Assembly (NCBI RefSeq): GCF_945957355.1
Contig: NZ_CAMFKM010000003.1
Location: forward strand, 62,001 to 126,000
Length of the DNA stretch: 64,000 bases
DNA from: an uncultured Reyranella sp.
Lineage (GTDB): Bacteria > Pseudomonadota > Alphaproteobacteria > Reyranellales > Reyranellaceae
Direction: 5' to 3'
Shown here: piece after piece, positions 33,351 to 42,724 of the stretch
How positions within the stretch are numbered: the stretch's first letter is position 1
Layout: each line of letters starts with the position of its first letter
Made by a program: the position numbers and the translations under genes
The notes under the pieces: model-generated
The model's database searches: none
What the model saw: the letters and a program-made list of their open reading frames with translations, nothing else
Told to the model about the DNA's origin: nothing

Positions 33351-36020
33351 ATGCAAAGCGTCAGCGAAATCCGTCGTACCTTCCTGGAATACTTCCACAA
33401 GAACGGCCACGAAGTCGTGGAGTCGAGCCCGTTGGTACCGCGCAACGACCCGACGCTGATGTTCACGAACGCCGGCATGGTGCAGTTCAAGAACGTCTTC
33501 ACCGGGCTGGAAACGCGCTCCTATTCGCGGGCAGCGACCTCGCAGAAGTGCGTCCGCGCCGGCGGCAAGCATAACGATCTCGAGAACGTGGGCTACACGG
33601 CCCGCCATCACACTTTCTTCGAGATGCTGGGCAACTTCTCGTTCGGCGACTATTTCAAGGAGCGCGCGATCGAGCTGGCCTGGAACCTCCTGACAAAGGA
33701 CTACGGCCTGCCCAAGGAGAAGCTGCTGGTCACGGTGTTCCACACCGACGACGAGGCGGCCGGCCACTGGAAGAAGATCGCGGGCCTCTCGGACGACAAG
33801 ATCATCCGCATTCCGACGTCGGACAATTTCTGGGCGATGGGCGACACCGGTCCCTGCGGCCCGTGCTCTGAAATCTTCTACGACCATGGCGAAGGCATCC
33901 CCGGCGGGCCGCCGGGCAGCCCCGACCAGGACGGCGACCGGTTCATCGAGATCTGGAACCTGGTCTTCATGCAGTTCGAGCAGGTGACGAAGGAGGAGCG
34001 CGTCGCGCTGCCCAAGCCATCGATCGACACCGGCATGGGCCTGGAGCGTCTCGCGGCCGTCCTGCAGCACAAGCACAACAACTATGACATCGACCTGTTC
34101 CGCGCCCTGATCGAGGCGACGGCGCATGAGATCAACGTGGATCCCGACGGTGCACAGAGCGCATCGCTCAAGGTCATCGCTGACCATTTGCGCGCGACCT
34201 CCTTCCTGATCGCCGACGGCGTGCTGCCCTCCAACGAGGGCCGTGGCTACGTGCTGCGCCGGATCATGCGCCGCGCCATGCGCCATGCCCACATCCTGGG
34301 AGCGCAGGATCCGGTGGTCTTCAAGCTGGTACCGACCCTGGTACGCGAGATGGGCGACGCCTATCCCGAACTGTCGCGCGCCCAGCCGCTGATCACCGAG
34401 ACGCTGAAGCTCGAGGAGACTCGCTTCAAGAAGACGCTGGGCACCGGTCTCAAGCTGCTCGAGGACGAGACCAAGGAGTTGAGTGCCGGCGGCACCCTGA
34501 AGGGCGAGGTCGCGTTCAAGCTCTACGATACCTACGGCTTCCCGCTGGACCTCACGCAGGACGTGCTGCGCGCGCGCGATATCAAGGTCGACACCGACGG
34601 CTTCGAGAAGTCGATGGACGAGCAGCGCGCTAAGGCGCGGGCCGCCTGGGCGGGCTCCGGCGAGACGGCCGACCAGGCGATCTGGTTCGACGTGCGCCAG
34701 AAGGCCGGTGCCACCGAGTTCCTGGGCTACGACACCGAGCGCGCCGAGGGCCAGATCAAGGCGATCCTGCTCGACGGCAAGGAAGTCCAGTCGCTGAAGG
34801 CCGGACAGACCGGCTGGATCGTGACCAACCAGACGCCGTTCTACGCCGAGTCGGGCGGCCAGCAGGGCGATGCCGGCCGTCTGGTCAGCGGCGCCAACGA
34901 GGCGGTGGTCGCGGACGTCCAGAAGATGGTGGGCGATCTGCATGCCCATCACACCACGGTCGAGAAGGGCGAACTCAAGGTCGGCGACGACCTGGTCATG
35001 ACCATCGACCCGGTCCGCCGCGCCCAGCTGCGCGCGCATCACTCGGCGACCCATCTGCTGCACGAGGCGCTGCGACGCCATCTCGGCAAGCACGTGACGC
35101 AGAAGGGCTCGCTGGTGGCGCCCGACCGGCTGCGCTTCGACATCAGCCACACCAAGGCGGTCTCGCCGGAAGAGCTGCGCAAGATCGAGGACGAGGTGAA
35201 CGACCGCATCCGCCACAACTCGGCGGTCGAGACGCGCCTCATGACCCCGGACGAGGCCATCGCCGCCGGCGCCATGGCGCTGTTCGGCGAGAAGTACGGC
35301 GACGAGGTGCGCGTGCTTTCGATGGGCGGCGACGCCGGCGTCCCGGGCGGCGAGAGATATTCGGTCGAGCTGTGCGGCGGCACCCATGCGCGCCGCACCG
35401 GCGACATCGGCCTGTTCAAGATCGTGGGCGAGGGCGCGGTCGCGGCCGGCGTCCGCCGCATCGAGGCGCTGGCCGGCAATGCGGCCGAGGTCTTCGTGCG
35501 CCATCAGGCCGACCTGCTGGCCGAGGCCGCAGCGACCCTGAAGGTGCGGCCCGAGGATCTGCCGGCGCGCCTGGCGGCGCTGGTCGAGGGCCAGAAGAAG
35601 ATCGAGCGCGAACTGTCCGACGCGCGCAAGGCGCTGGCGCTGGCCGGTGGCGGCTCGGGCGGCGCTTCGGCGGCCGACGAGGTGCGCGACGTCGGCGGCA
35701 TCAAGCTGATCGGCCGCGTGCTGAACGGCGTGCCGGGCAAGGACCTCAAGGGCATGGCCGACGAGTTCAAGAAGAAGCTGGGCTCGGGCGTCGTGGCGCT
35801 GATCGGGATCGAGGACGGCAAGGCTTCGGCCGTTGTCGGCGTAACCGAGGATCTCGCCAAGACCCACAGCGCGGTCGAGCTGGTGAAGGCAGGGGTGGCG
35901 GCGCTTGGCGGCAAGGGCGGCGGTGGCCGGCCCGACATGGCGCAGGGCGGCGGCCCCGACGGGACCAAGGCGTCTGATGCGCTGAAGGCCATCGAGGCGG
36001 CGCTGGCCGGCGCCGCATGA
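33351..36020 (+). CDS. alaS: Alanyl-tRNA synthetase
   Basis: 889 residues. Charges tRNA-Ala and edits Ser/Gly mischarging. The class II catalytic core starts at [21 protein letters not shown] with TNAGMVQFK and [18 protein letters not shown]. The editing domain has the zinc-binding [12 protein letters not shown] (about 563-574) and [13 protein letters not shown] (about 672). The C-Ala domain ends in a Gly-rich [16 protein letters not shown]. Followed with 4-bp overlap by a lipoprotein gene. Confidence 0.98.
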   Translation: MQSVSEIRRTFLEYFHKNGHEVVESSPLVPRNDPTLMFTNAGMVQFKNVFTGLETRSYSRAATSQKCVRAGGKHNDLENVGYTARHHTFFEMLGNFSFGDYFKERAIELAWNLLTKDYGLPKEKLLVTVFHTDDEAAGHWKKIAGLSDDKIIRIPTSDNFWAMGDTGPCGPCSEIFYDHGEGIPGGPPGSPDQDGDRFIEIWNLVFMQFEQVTKEERVALPKPSIDTGMGLERLAAVLQHKHNNYDIDLFRALIEATAHEINVDPDGAQSASLKVIADHLRATSFLIADGVLPSNEGRGYVLRRIMRRAMRHAHILGAQDPVVFKLVPTLVREMGDAYPELSRAQPLITETLKLEETRFKKTLGTGLKLLEDETKELSAGGTLKGEVAFKLYDTYGFPLDLTQDVLRARDIKVDTDGFEKSMDEQRAKARAAWAGSGETADQAIWFDVRQKAGATEFLGYDTERAEGQIKAILLDGKEVQSLKAGQTGWIVTNQTPFYAESGGQQGDAGRLVSGANEAVVADVQKMVGDLHAHHTTVEKGELKVGDDLVMTIDPVRRAQLRAHHSATHLLHEALRRHLGKHVTQKGSLVAPDRLRFDISHTKAVSPEELRKIEDEVNDRIRHNSAVETRLMTPDEAIAAGAMALFGEKYGDEVRVLSMGGDAGVPGGERYSVELCGGTHARRTGDIGLFKIVGEGAVAAGVRRIEALAGNAAEVFVRHQADLLAEAAATLKVRPEDLPARLAALVEGQKKIERELSDARKALALAGGGSGGASAADEVRDVGGIKLIGRVLNGVPGKDLKGMADEFKKKLGSGVVALIGIEDGKASAVVGVTEDLAKTHSAVELVKAGVAALGGKGGGGRPDMAQGGGPDGTKASDALKAIEAALAGAA

Positions 36021-36361
36021 AACGCGCGATTGCCCTCCTGATGGTGGCGGCTGCGATGTCGGCCTGCGCGCCGAAGGATTTCGCCAAGGAAGGCAGCGAC
36101 GCCGAGCAGTTCACCAAGGACGAGTCGCAGTGTCGTAGCCAGGTCCGCGCGCTGGCGCAGCAGGAGCGCAACATCGAGGACCAGCGGCGGGCGACTTTCG
36201 CCGCGGAGCGCGAGCGCTATGGCCAGCAGGGGCTTTACTCCGACATGGCCAACCAGGGTTACAAGTACAACTTCGAGCGTCTCATGGCGCGCTGCATGGA
36301 AGCCCGCGGCTGGGCTCCCAAGCAGAACGGGCCGCTCCCCATGCCCAAGCTGACCTGGTGA
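36017..36361 (+). CDS. Small lipoprotein downstream of alaS
   Basis: 114 residues with a lipoprotein signal [17 protein letters not shown] (lipobox ending at Cys17). The mature part is charged, with a coiled-coil-prone region ([26 protein letters not shown]) and two cysteines ([13 protein letters not shown]) that may pair. Its ATG overlaps the alaS stop (ATGA), so translation is likely coupled. No family assigned. Confidence 0.75.
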   Translation: MKRAIALLMVAAAMSACAPKDFAKEGSDAEQFTKDESQCRSQVRALAQQERNIEDQRRATFAAERERYGQQGLYSDMANQGYKYNFERLMARCMEARGWAPKQNGPLPMPKLTW

Positions 36362-36362
36362 G

Positions 36363-36653
36363 ATGGGCGTTCTGACCGTCATTCTTCTCTATCTGGCCTG
36401 CGGCGCGGCGACTTTTCCCCTCACCATCATGCTGATCCGGGGCGCCGTGTCGGTGGCGGTGCCGTCGCGCGCCACGCCGGCCTTTCACCGCCGGCTCGAT
36501 AGTGCCATGGGCTGGTCGATCACCGTCTGGATCCTGGGCGTCTTCGTCTTCTATGCGAGCGCCATCCTGATCGAGCGCCAGAAGCCCTGCGAGGACCAGC
36601 GCACCAACCAGCTCACCTACGAGTGCAAGAAGTTCCTCGGCGCTATCAAGTAG
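36363..36653 (+). CDS. Small two-span membrane protein
   Basis: 96 residues with helices at about 3-26 and 45-66 and a C-terminal tail containing two cysteines (KPCEDQRTNQLTYECKKFL). It begins 1 bp after the lipoprotein stop, so the pair appears to be one envelope unit trailing alaS. Its 3' end overlaps the converging membrane gene by 8 bp. Function unknown. Confidence 0.7.
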   Translation: MGVLTVILLYLACGAATFPLTIMLIRGAVSVAVPSRATPAFHRRLDSAMGWSITVWILGVFVFYASAILIERQKPCEDQRTNQLTYECKKFLGAIK

Positions 36654-37953
36654 GGCGCAGGCGTCTCGACAGCACCGTCGCCAGCGACCGGACCGCGAAT
36701 TCCACGATCGCGCCGAACAGGACCAGGATGAAGGCGTTCACCGGCACGGCGTACATGTGGCTCGGCAGCGCCACCATCGCCTGGGCGAGGAACAGGCCGA
36801 GAAAGGCCAGTGACAGGGCCTCGATCGGGAGGCCTTGCGGAAAGCCGACGCGCCGCCACAGGCCGAACCACGTCGATACCACAATGTGCACGACCCCGAT
36901 CGCGAGGACGATGCCGAAGGGCGGGCCGGGATGCAGCGTCGGCACGGCGAGAAGTTGCGTCGCCTTCTCCCAGTAGATGCGCACCACCTCGACCGGATCC
37001 TCGACGATGCGGCCGATGTAGAGCCTCCACATCAGGCGGAAATATTCAGGCGAGCAGAAGACGATTCCGGCCTTGTTGGCGAGGTCCTCGCCATAGTCGT
37101 CGTCGTAGCGGATGCCCCACTTGTTCTCGACGAATCCGAGGCCGAGGTAGAGCGTATGCGACAGGCCGTGCGTCTGCAGGCGTTCGGCGGGCGCCATGGG
37201 AAGGGCGGCATCGCGCGCCAGCGTCGCCCATTTCGGCGCGAGCAATGCGCCGGCGGCCAGCAGGATGACGAGCGCGAAGTGGAGGAAGGCGCCGACCGGT
37301 CGCGGTCGCTGCAGGATCGCCAACGTCGCGACGGCGCCGAGAGTCAGCGCGAAGCCCATCAGGCCGATCGACTCGCGGACCAGCGTCACCACGGCAAGCG
37401 CCACGATCCCGCTGCCGATCCAGGCCCAGCCGCGGCGCGTCGCGATCGCCAGCGGCAGGATGCCCGCCAGGCTCACCATGCCGATGAAGGCCCAGTGCGG
37501 CGAGGTGCCCATCCAACCCAGGAACTCGGCGGGGCCCAGAGCCAGCAGCACGATCGACGTGATCCAGGCCCGCAGCGAGAACAACAGCCCTGCCAGGGCC
37601 ACCAGGCCGATCGTGTTGAGCAGCGTGCTGAGCCGCGCCACGTCGACCAGCGTGGCGCGCTTGCCGGTGATCGCCGCCCAGGCGCTGAGCAGCAGGGCGT
37701 GGCCGGGATCGTCGGCGATGGCGCGCTCGGAGATCGGGATCAGCTTGCCGTTCTCGCAGACCGCCAGCCAGACACCGCGCGACACGGTGCATTCGGTACT
37801 GTCGAGCCAGATGTTGGTGGCGCGCCAGTCGGACGGCATGATGTCGGCCATGTAGCCGTAGCGGCGGACATCCTCAAAGGTCCGCGCGAACGGCCCCCAG
37901 ACCAGCCCTGCCACGCAAATCGCGAAGGCGAGCCACTTCATCGCCGATGCCAT
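36646..37953 (-). CDS. Polytopic membrane protein of unknown function
   Basis: 435 residues with about nine to ten predicted spans, beginning MKWLAFAICVAGLVWGPF, a periplasmic loop of about 60 residues (DIMPSDWRATNIWLDSTECTVSRGVW), then dense helices to the C-terminus RSLATVLSRRLRPT. The long first external loop followed by many helices recalls GT-C glycosyltransferases, but no catalytic motif is clear. The start may be Met1 or Met5. Stands alone on the minus strand. Confidence 0.65.
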   Translation of the reverse strand: MASAMKWLAFAICVAGLVWGPFARTFEDVRRYGYMADIMPSDWRATNIWLDSTECTVSRGVWLAVCENGKLIPISERAIADDPGHALLLSAWAAITGKRATLVDVARLSTLLNTIGLVALAGLLFSLRAWITSIVLLALGPAEFLGWMGTSPHWAFIGMVSLAGILPLAIATRRGWAWIGSGIVALAVVTLVRESIGLMGFALTLGAVATLAILQRPRPVGAFLHFALVILLAAGALLAPKWATLARDAALPMAPAERLQTHGLSHTLYLGLGFVENKWGIRYDDDYGEDLANKAGIVFCSPEYFRLMWRLYIGRIVEDPVEVVRIYWEKATQLLAVPTLHPGPPFGIVLAIGVVHIVVSTWFGLWRRVGFPQGLPIEALSLAFLGLFLAQAMVALPSHMYAVPVNAFILVLFGAIVEFAVRSLATVLSRRLRPT

Positions 37954-38055
37954 CCGGTCTTCCCGATCCTCTTACGGACCAGGTCCGGTCCCCCAATTGC
38001 AACATCTCCGACCGGAACGTGAATGCCAAGCCATTGCGGGCTAGAATGAAACACT

Positions 38056-38472
38056 ATGTCGATAAAGCGGCTGGCGGCGGTCTTCTCCATCTTGGCCCTG
38101 TCGCCCGGTTGCGAAACACGGGCGGAGCGGGAGGCGGCGTTCGACACTCAGCTTCGGGCGATGGCGGGTGCGCCGGAGGCCGGGCTGCTGAACAGCATGG
38201 GCCGCATCCCCGACAACACCTACCAGCTCGAGGACGGAAGCAAGATCCTGCAATGGCGGTGGGACACGTCCTACATCGATCCCGGGATGCCGCCGATGTA
38301 CACGCGCTTCGGCGGCTGGGGATGGGGCTGGGGTGGTGGCTGGTGGGTCCCGATGGGCGGCTTTCCGCCGACCCTGGTGCGCCAGAGTTGCATCGTCGAA
38401 TGGACGATGGTGGCGGGATCGGCGCGTGGCTATCGCTGGCAGGGTGCGGGTTGCCAGAACGTGAGGCCATGA
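38056..38472 (+). CDS. Putative lipoprotein, Gly/Trp-rich
   Basis: 138 residues with signal MSIKRLAAVFSILALSPGC (lipobox Cys19). The middle contains GGWGWGWGGGWWVPMGG, followed by a Cys pair (RQSCIVEW, GAGCQNVRP). Probably anchored in the outer membrane. No recognised domain. A hairpin follows the stop. Confidence 0.7.
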   Translation: MSIKRLAAVFSILALSPGCETRAEREAAFDTQLRAMAGAPEAGLLNSMGRIPDNTYQLEDGSKILQWRWDTSYIDPGMPPMYTRFGGWGWGWGGGWWVPMGGFPPTLVRQSCIVEWTMVAGSARGYRWQGAGCQNVRP

Positions 38473-38477
38473 AAGAG

Positions 38478-38511
38478 GCCGGCCGGTCCTTCCGCTGAAG
38501 ACCCGGCCGGC
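38478..38511. terminator. GC-rich hairpin between converging genes
   Basis: GCCGGCCGG (38478-38486) pairs with CCGGCCGGC (38503-38511); the pairing extends inward past a one-base bulge. It lies between the lipoprotein stop and the PRC-barrel stop and may end both transcripts. Confidence 0.5.
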
Positions 38512-38528
38512 TGCTTCGACGCTGCTGC

Positions 38529-38891
38529 TTACCAGTAGGTTGGGACGCCGTAGTACTTGTCGACCTGACGGCCGTAGTCCGGCGTCCAGCTGAAGGTCTC
38601 CGAGTCGTCGTAGGTCGGGGCGCCTTCCAGGACCTTCCTGTCGAGCGCCACCACGTAGCCGCCCTGGCGCTCGTCGTACTTCAGCGTCGACCACGGCAGC
38701 GGATGGTGCTTCTCGCCGATGCCGAGGAAGCCGCCGAACGACATGACGGCGTAGATGGCGCGGCCGCTCACCTTGTCGATCATGATGTCCTCGACGGTGC
38801 CGAGCTTGTCGCCCTTGAGATTGTAGACGTCGGTGCCGGTGACGCGCTCGGCGGCGATCAGGTTCTTCGGCGTCAGGGTAAGGTCGGTCAT
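38529..38891 (-). CDS. PRC-barrel domain protein
   Basis: 120 residues. The PRC-barrel core spans about 12-75 (RVTGTDVYNLKGDKLGTVEDIMIDKVSGRAIYAVMSFGGFLGIGEKHHPLPW) and the tail is aromatic and acidic (DDSETFSWTPDYGRQVDKYYGVP). Such proteins are common stress-linked or RNA/photosynthesis-associated small proteins in alphaproteobacteria; exact role unknown. GGAGAGAG precedes the ATG. Confidence 0.85.
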   Translation of the reverse strand: MTDLTLTPKNLIAAERVTGTDVYNLKGDKLGTVEDIMIDKVSGRAIYAVMSFGGFLGIGEKHHPLPWSTLKYDERQGGYVVALDRKVLEGAPTYDDSETFSWTPDYGRQVDKYYGVPTYW

Positions 38892-38984
38892 CGCTCTCTC
38901 CTGTTCGATGGTTGGGTGCCTGAGGAACGCAGGCTCACCCGGCCAGTTGCGGGAGGTCGCGAAGACTTCAGACTCCGGTGCGCC

Positions 38985-39263
38985 TCATTCGGCCGACTTG
39001 CGCAACCTTTCGCTGACGGCGGCAACCATCGCCTCGTAGGAGGAGAGGTCCCGGGCGGTGCCGGCGCGGGGCAGCGCGCTGTAGCGCTGGCGGCCGAAGT
39101 CGGTGAGACGCGCCACGCCGGCGTCGATCTCGACGAGGGAGAGCGATTTCAGGCGCATGAGGTCCCGTGGCGCCAGGTCCTTCATCGGGGAAATGCCGAG
39201 TGCGACACGGCGCAACGTCACTTCCTCGTTGGGACTGAGTGGAGCATCCAGGCTGCGTGACAT
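38985..39263 (-). CDS. Hypothetical protein, winged-helix-like
   Basis: 92 residues. The middle (LAPRDLMRLKSLSLVEIDAGVARLTDFGRQRYSAL) looks like a winged-helix fragment seen in small regulators of alphaproteobacteria; there is no effector domain. ATG at 39263 follows AAGGGGAAGAAG, better than the upstream in-frame start. The 181 bp upstream hold no gene or clear signal. Function unassigned. Confidence 0.6.
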   Translation of the reverse strand: MSRSLDAPLSPNEEVTLRRVALGISPMKDLAPRDLMRLKSLSLVEIDAGVARLTDFGRQRYSALPRAGTARDLSSYEAMVAAVSERLRKSAE

Positions 39264-39444
39264 CTTCTTCCCCTTGCACAACTAGAGGCCCTTTTCTGTC
39301 GGTGGGGCAAGCTCAACAGGCCGCATCCGTGGTGCGGTTTCTCTGCGGCTGTTTACTAGCGGACGGAAGCGGCGCTGGCATGACGCGGCCTGTGACTTTG
39401 CTGCGACCGGCGGGGCCCCATTCACAACCCCGGCGCCGCGTGTG

Positions 39445-39831
39445 TCAGGCGCGTGCGTGGGCGTGGAAGACCTTGCTGTCGATGCGCCAGGCACCGTCGC
39501 GCCGGACCATCACGAAGAAATCCGTGTAGCGCGTGCCGCGCCAGTCGAGCGCTTCCAGCCGCGCCATTGCAGCACCGCCGGCCGGCTCGATTGACACGAT
39601 GTGGGCCTGGAGGTTGGGCGCGGGGCCACCCCTGGCGACGGCGTCGCAGAATTCGCCGAGACTCCAGGTCACCGGCTTGCCGCCGTAGCTGCCGCTCACG
39701 CGGGCGCCCTCGGCGAAGGCCGAGCGGAGCAGGGCGATGTCGCCGGTCCGGGCGCCGTCGATGTATCTCTGCAGCGTCTCGGCGATGGCGCCGGGGACGG
39801 CAAAGCTCTCGATTTCGTCGTTCTGGGTCAT
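39445..39831 (-). CDS. SnoaL/NTF2-like lumazine-binding-type protein
   Basis: 128 residues of the NTF2-like fold: AVPGAIAETLQRYIDGARTGDIALLRSAFAEGARVSG, then the strands HIVSIEPAGGAAMARLEALDWRGTRYTDFFVMVRRDGAWRIDSKVFH. Similar small proteins are isomerases, hydratases or ligand-binding proteins. ATG at 39831 has AGGAGG at 6 nt. Divergent from an Lrp/AsnC regulator across 124 bp, which may control it. Confidence 0.8.
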   Translation of the reverse strand: MTQNDEIESFAVPGAIAETLQRYIDGARTGDIALLRSAFAEGARVSGSYGGKPVTWSLGEFCDAVARGGPAPNLQAHIVSIEPAGGAAMARLEALDWRGTRYTDFFVMVRRDGAWRIDSKVFHAHARA

Positions 39832-39955
39832 GTCTGCCTCCTGTAGAGGGCGGCCACATTCCACCGATTGGGGCCGGCATGTCCTTGCGTTCATGCCTCG
39901 CATGGCCGCATTCAATGGCATGATATTGCGCCAAGCAGGGGCGAGGAGCCGATAG

Positions 39956-40438
39956 GTGCCAAACGACGATCTCGACGCCATCGACCGGCGAATCCTGGCG
40001 GCGCTGCAGGCCGACGGCCGTCTCAGCAACGTCGACCTCGCCGAGAAGGTCGGCCTGTCGCCATCTCCCTGCCTGCGCCGGGTCAGCCGGCTGGAGCGCG
40101 AGGGCTATGTCGAAGGCTATCGCGCGGTGCTGGGCCGCAAGCGCATCGGGCTCGGCCTCACCGTCTTCGTCGGCGTGAAGATCGAGGGCCATGCCGACGA
40201 TCGCGCCACGACCTTCGAGCAGGAGGTCGTGGCCTGCCCGGAGGTCGTCGCCTGTCACATGGTGGCGGGCGATGCCGACTATCTGCTCGAAGTCACGGTG
40301 TCCGACCTCGACGCCTATCAGCGCTTCCTCGTCGGAAAGCTGCTCAACCTGCCGCTGGTCCGCGAGGTGAAGAGCACCATCGCGATCCAGACCCTGAAGG
40401 CAGGCGGCGCGCTGCCGCTGCAGCATCTGTCGCCCTGA
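39956..40438 (+). CDS. Lrp/AsnC family transcriptional regulator
   Basis: 160 residues. The N-terminal helix-turn-helix is LDAIDRRILAALQADGRLSNVDLAEKVGLSPSPCLRRVSRLEREG (about 6-50), and the C-terminal RAM effector domain runs about 65-150 with a CHMVAGDADYLLEVTV strand. Starts at GTG. These proteins respond to amino acids; likely targets are itself and the divergent SnoaL-like gene. Confidence 0.92.
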   Translation: MPNDDLDAIDRRILAALQADGRLSNVDLAEKVGLSPSPCLRRVSRLEREGYVEGYRAVLGRKRIGLGLTVFVGVKIEGHADDRATTFEQEVVACPEVVACHMVAGDADYLLEVTVSDLDAYQRFLVGKLLNLPLVREVKSTIAIQTLKAGGALPLQHLSP

Positions 40439-40444
40439 CGCCGC

Positions 40445-41662
40445 TCACTCGGCGGCGCGCACGCCCTGTGTCGCCGGCGCGATGCCCTTCATCGTGCCGC
40501 CGTAGCGGTCGGTGAAGGCGGTGGTGTCGATCTCCTCCAGCTCGATGTCGCGGTTGAGCACGCGCTCCTTCCACTTCAGCAGCGCCGGGTGCGCGTCCTG
40601 GAACTCGGGCATCACTTCCTTCGCGAACAGCTCCAGCGATTCGCAGATATCCTCGTGGCGGTTCTTGCCGGCCTGGTTCAGCAGCACGACCTGGTCGATG
40701 TTCGAGGCCTGGAACTTCTTCAGCTTGCGCCGGATCGTGTCGGGCGAGCCGATCAGGCCACCGCGCAGCGCCGCGGCATGCTGCTCGGGATTGGCCTTCT
40801 TCCACTTCTGGTACTCGTCCCACATGTTGACCGTGCCGGCGGCCGGCCGGCGGCGGTCGGCCGACTGGCCGTAGAAGCGCAGCGCGAACTGGAAGAACGT
40901 GTCGCCGTCGGCCCGCTCGCGCGCCTCCTCGTCGGTCTTGGCGCACATGAAGAAGCTGACCAGCGCGATGTTCGGGTTGGTCCTGTAGTCGGCGAGCTTC
41001 TTCTGCCGCTTCACGAAGGCGTTGTAGTAGGCATGCACCCAGGCATGCGCGGCATCGGCCGAGACGAACTGGAAGCCGAGCGCGCCCATGCCCCATTCGC
41101 CGGCCTTGGTCAGCGTCTGCAGCTGCGAGCAGGCGACCCAGAGCGGCGGGTGCGGCTTCTGCAGCGGCTTTGGCACGACCATGCGCAACGGGATGTTCCA
41201 GACCTTGCCCTGGTGCTCGCTGGGCCCGTCCTTGAACATCGGCATGATGGCGCGGACCGCTTCCTCGAAGATCTCGCGCTTGTTCTCCATGGTGACGCCG
41301 AACGGCTCGAGCTCGGTGATCGAGGCGCTCTCGCCCATGCCGAACTCGCAGCGCCCGTTCGACAGCAGGTCGAGCGTCGCGACCCTCTCGGCCACGCGCG
41401 TGGGATGATTGGTCGTCAGCTGGAAGATGCCGTGGCCCAGCCGGATGTTCTTCGTCCGCTGGCTGGCCGCCGCGAGAAATGACTCGGGGGAGGGCGAGTG
41501 GGAATACTCTTCGAGGAAGTGATGCTCGACCTGCCACGCATGGTCGTAGCCCAGCCGGTCCGCCAGCTCGACCTGGTCGAGCGCATTCTGATAGAGCCGA
41601 TGCTCGTCGCCGGGCGCCCACGGGCGGGGCAGCTGCAGCTCGTAGAAGATGCCGAATTTCAT
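40445..41662 (-). CDS. LLM-class flavin-dependent oxidoreductase
   Basis: 405 residues of the bacterial luciferase-like monooxygenase family. MKFGIFYELQLPRPW and the HAWQVEHHFLEEYSHSPSPESFLAA segment (about 45-75) are typical, as is RLGHGIFQLTTNHPTRVAERVATLDLLSNGRCEFGMGE. It uses reduced flavin from a separate reductase. ATG at 41662 has AAAGGAGGG upstream. Converges on the Lrp gene with 6 bp between stops. Substrate unknown. Confidence 0.9.
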   Translation of the reverse strand: MKFGIFYELQLPRPWAPGDEHRLYQNALDQVELADRLGYDHAWQVEHHFLEEYSHSPSPESFLAAASQRTKNIRLGHGIFQLTTNHPTRVAERVATLDLLSNGRCEFGMGESASITELEPFGVTMENKREIFEEAVRAIMPMFKDGPSEHQGKVWNIPLRMVVPKPLQKPHPPLWVACSQLQTLTKAGEWGMGALGFQFVSADAAHAWVHAYYNAFVKRQKKLADYRTNPNIALVSFFMCAKTDEEARERADGDTFFQFALRFYGQSADRRRPAAGTVNMWDEYQKWKKANPEQHAAALRGGLIGSPDTIRRKLKKFQASNIDQVVLLNQAGKNRHEDICESLELFAKEVMPEFQDAHPALLKWKERVLNRDIELEEIDTTAFTDRYGGTMKGIAPATQGVRAAE

Positions 41663-41777
41663 GGCGTTCCCTCCTTTTGGAGAGAGCATGACGGACAATG
41701 GACCCGCCGCAAGAGGGGCGTCCTCTTATTTCGCTCCATGACGCGACATTGGCGCCGCCCTGAACTAGAAGCGCGGC

Positions 41778-42302
41778 ATGAACAGCCAGAAAATCACGCT
41801 CGCCGTCGCCGACGCCGCCGACCTTCCAGCCTTCAAGAGGGAGTTGCAGGAAGCGTTCGCCGTAGCCGTCATCGAGGAATTCGGCGCGCTTCCGGATGGT
41901 CCCATCCCCTCGGACGAAGACCTCGACGCCTCGATGGCGGCACCGGGCGCCGTCACCCTGCGCATCCTCTCCGAAGGCCGCAGCGTCGGAGGCGCGGTCG
42001 TCACGATCGACGAAGCCACGCACCGCAATTCGCTGGACCTCTTCTTCATCTCGGTCGGCGGCCATGGCAGGGGCATCGGCCACGCGGCCTGGCAGGCCAT
42101 CGAGGCGCGCTATCCCGACACCCTCGTGTGGGAGACGCACACGCCGTACTTCGAGAAGCGCAACATCCACTTCTACGTCAACAAGTGTGGCTTCCGGATC
42201 GTCGAGTTCTTCAACCGGCATCACCCGGACACGCATCGACCGGGCCCCGACGACCTGCCCGGCGATGGCGACGCCTTCCGCTTCGAGAAGGTGATGCGAT
42301 AG
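41778..42302 (+). CDS. GNAT-family N-acetyltransferase
   Basis: 174 residues. The central [25 protein letters not shown] (about 94-118) resembles the acetyl-CoA pyrophosphate loop Q/RxxGxG/A, followed by [26 protein letters not shown], the usual GNAT C-terminal strand with bound-substrate aromatic residues. Substrate unknown. Divergent from the LLM oxidoreductase. Confidence 0.75.
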   Translation: MNSQKITLAVADAADLPAFKRELQEAFAVAVIEEFGALPDGPIPSDEDLDASMAAPGAVTLRILSEGRSVGGAVVTIDEATHRNSLDLFFISVGGHGRGIGHAAWQAIEARYPDTLVWETHTPYFEKRNIHFYVNKCGFRIVEFFNRHHPDTHRPGPDDLPGDGDAFRFEKVMR

Positions 42303-42419
42303 GGCGGACGGCCCGGCGGCGGCAACAGGCTGTTCGATGGGTTTTTGCTGGCGGCGGCCAGCAACATCGACCCGCCAGCGGTACCAGGATACCTCTTTTT
42401 AGGTGCGACTCTCACTTCG

Positions 42420-42456
42420 AATGATTCGTTTATTTCGGATGTTTCGTTTGTTCGCC
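42420..42456 (-). repeat. Second copy of the A-rich repeat, inverted
   Basis: Read on the minus strand it contains AAACGAAACA and ATAAACGAA and aligns, without gaps, over about 35 nt with the repeat at 6236-6277. The two copies are in opposite orientation and 36 kb apart. Confidence 0.5.
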
Positions 42457-42500
42457 GAGAAATCCCAATAGATGTTCTATTAACCGAGATTTTCCTGCGC

Positions 42501-42513
42501 GATATATGATATC
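42501..42513. promoter_or_regulatory. Palindrome before the antitoxin remnant
   Basis: GATAT-ATG-ATATC, a perfect inverted repeat containing TATGAT, a good -10 hexamer. Antitoxin genes of this type are commonly autoregulated through such a site. Confidence 0.35.
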
Positions 42514-42521
42514 GTTCCGCC

Positions 42522-42640
42522 ATCGCACAGCTCCTGTTCCGAGACGTCCCCGAAGCCTTGGTCGCGGCTCTCAAGGAACGCGGAACCGGCCGAAGCGCCA
42601 ATGGCTTTGAGTATTGGCTTGGCAGCCGCCCCTGCAGACT
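42522..42640 (+). pseudogene. FitA/VapB-like antitoxin remnant
   Basis: The frame reads IAQLLFRDVPEALVAALKER-GTGRSANGFEYW, matching the ribbon-helix-helix start of FitA/VapB antitoxins (M-A-Q-L-L-V-R-x-V-P-E-x-L-V-x-A-L-K-x-R...GRSAE). The start codon is ATC instead of ATG, the segment between KER and GRSA is shortened, and similarity is lost afterwards. No PIN-domain toxin follows; the ferredoxin oxidoreductase gene ends 85 bp on. Taken as a decayed toxin-antitoxin module. Confidence 0.5.
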
Positions 42641-42724
42641 TTTTGAGCGCTTTATAGCGAGCCAATCGGAACACGCAACGTACGTGCGTCGATTGCGAGG
42701 AAGAGACTCAAGCGCCGCTTCCGT

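Larger units (their letters stand above)
42303..42724. other. Gene-poor 422-bp interval with repeat and antitoxin remnant
   Basis: The longest interval without an intact gene. It holds an A/T-rich repeat copy (about 42420-42456), a short palindrome (42501-42513) and the remains of a FitA/VapB-type antitoxin reading frame (from 42522). Base composition changes abruptly inside it, consistent with an old insertion or rearrangement. Confidence 0.6.

Noticed and set aside
33045..35867. A 940-codon open frame antisense to alaS
   Set aside because: Low-complexity His/Arg/Asp/Leu-rich translation with no motif; alaS on the plus strand is complete and conserved.
39264..39444. Possible small RNA or gene in the 181-bp interval upstream of the winged-helix-like protein
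   Set aside because: Only a short 5-bp stem (CCGCA/TGCGG) was found and no open frame with a ribosome-binding site.
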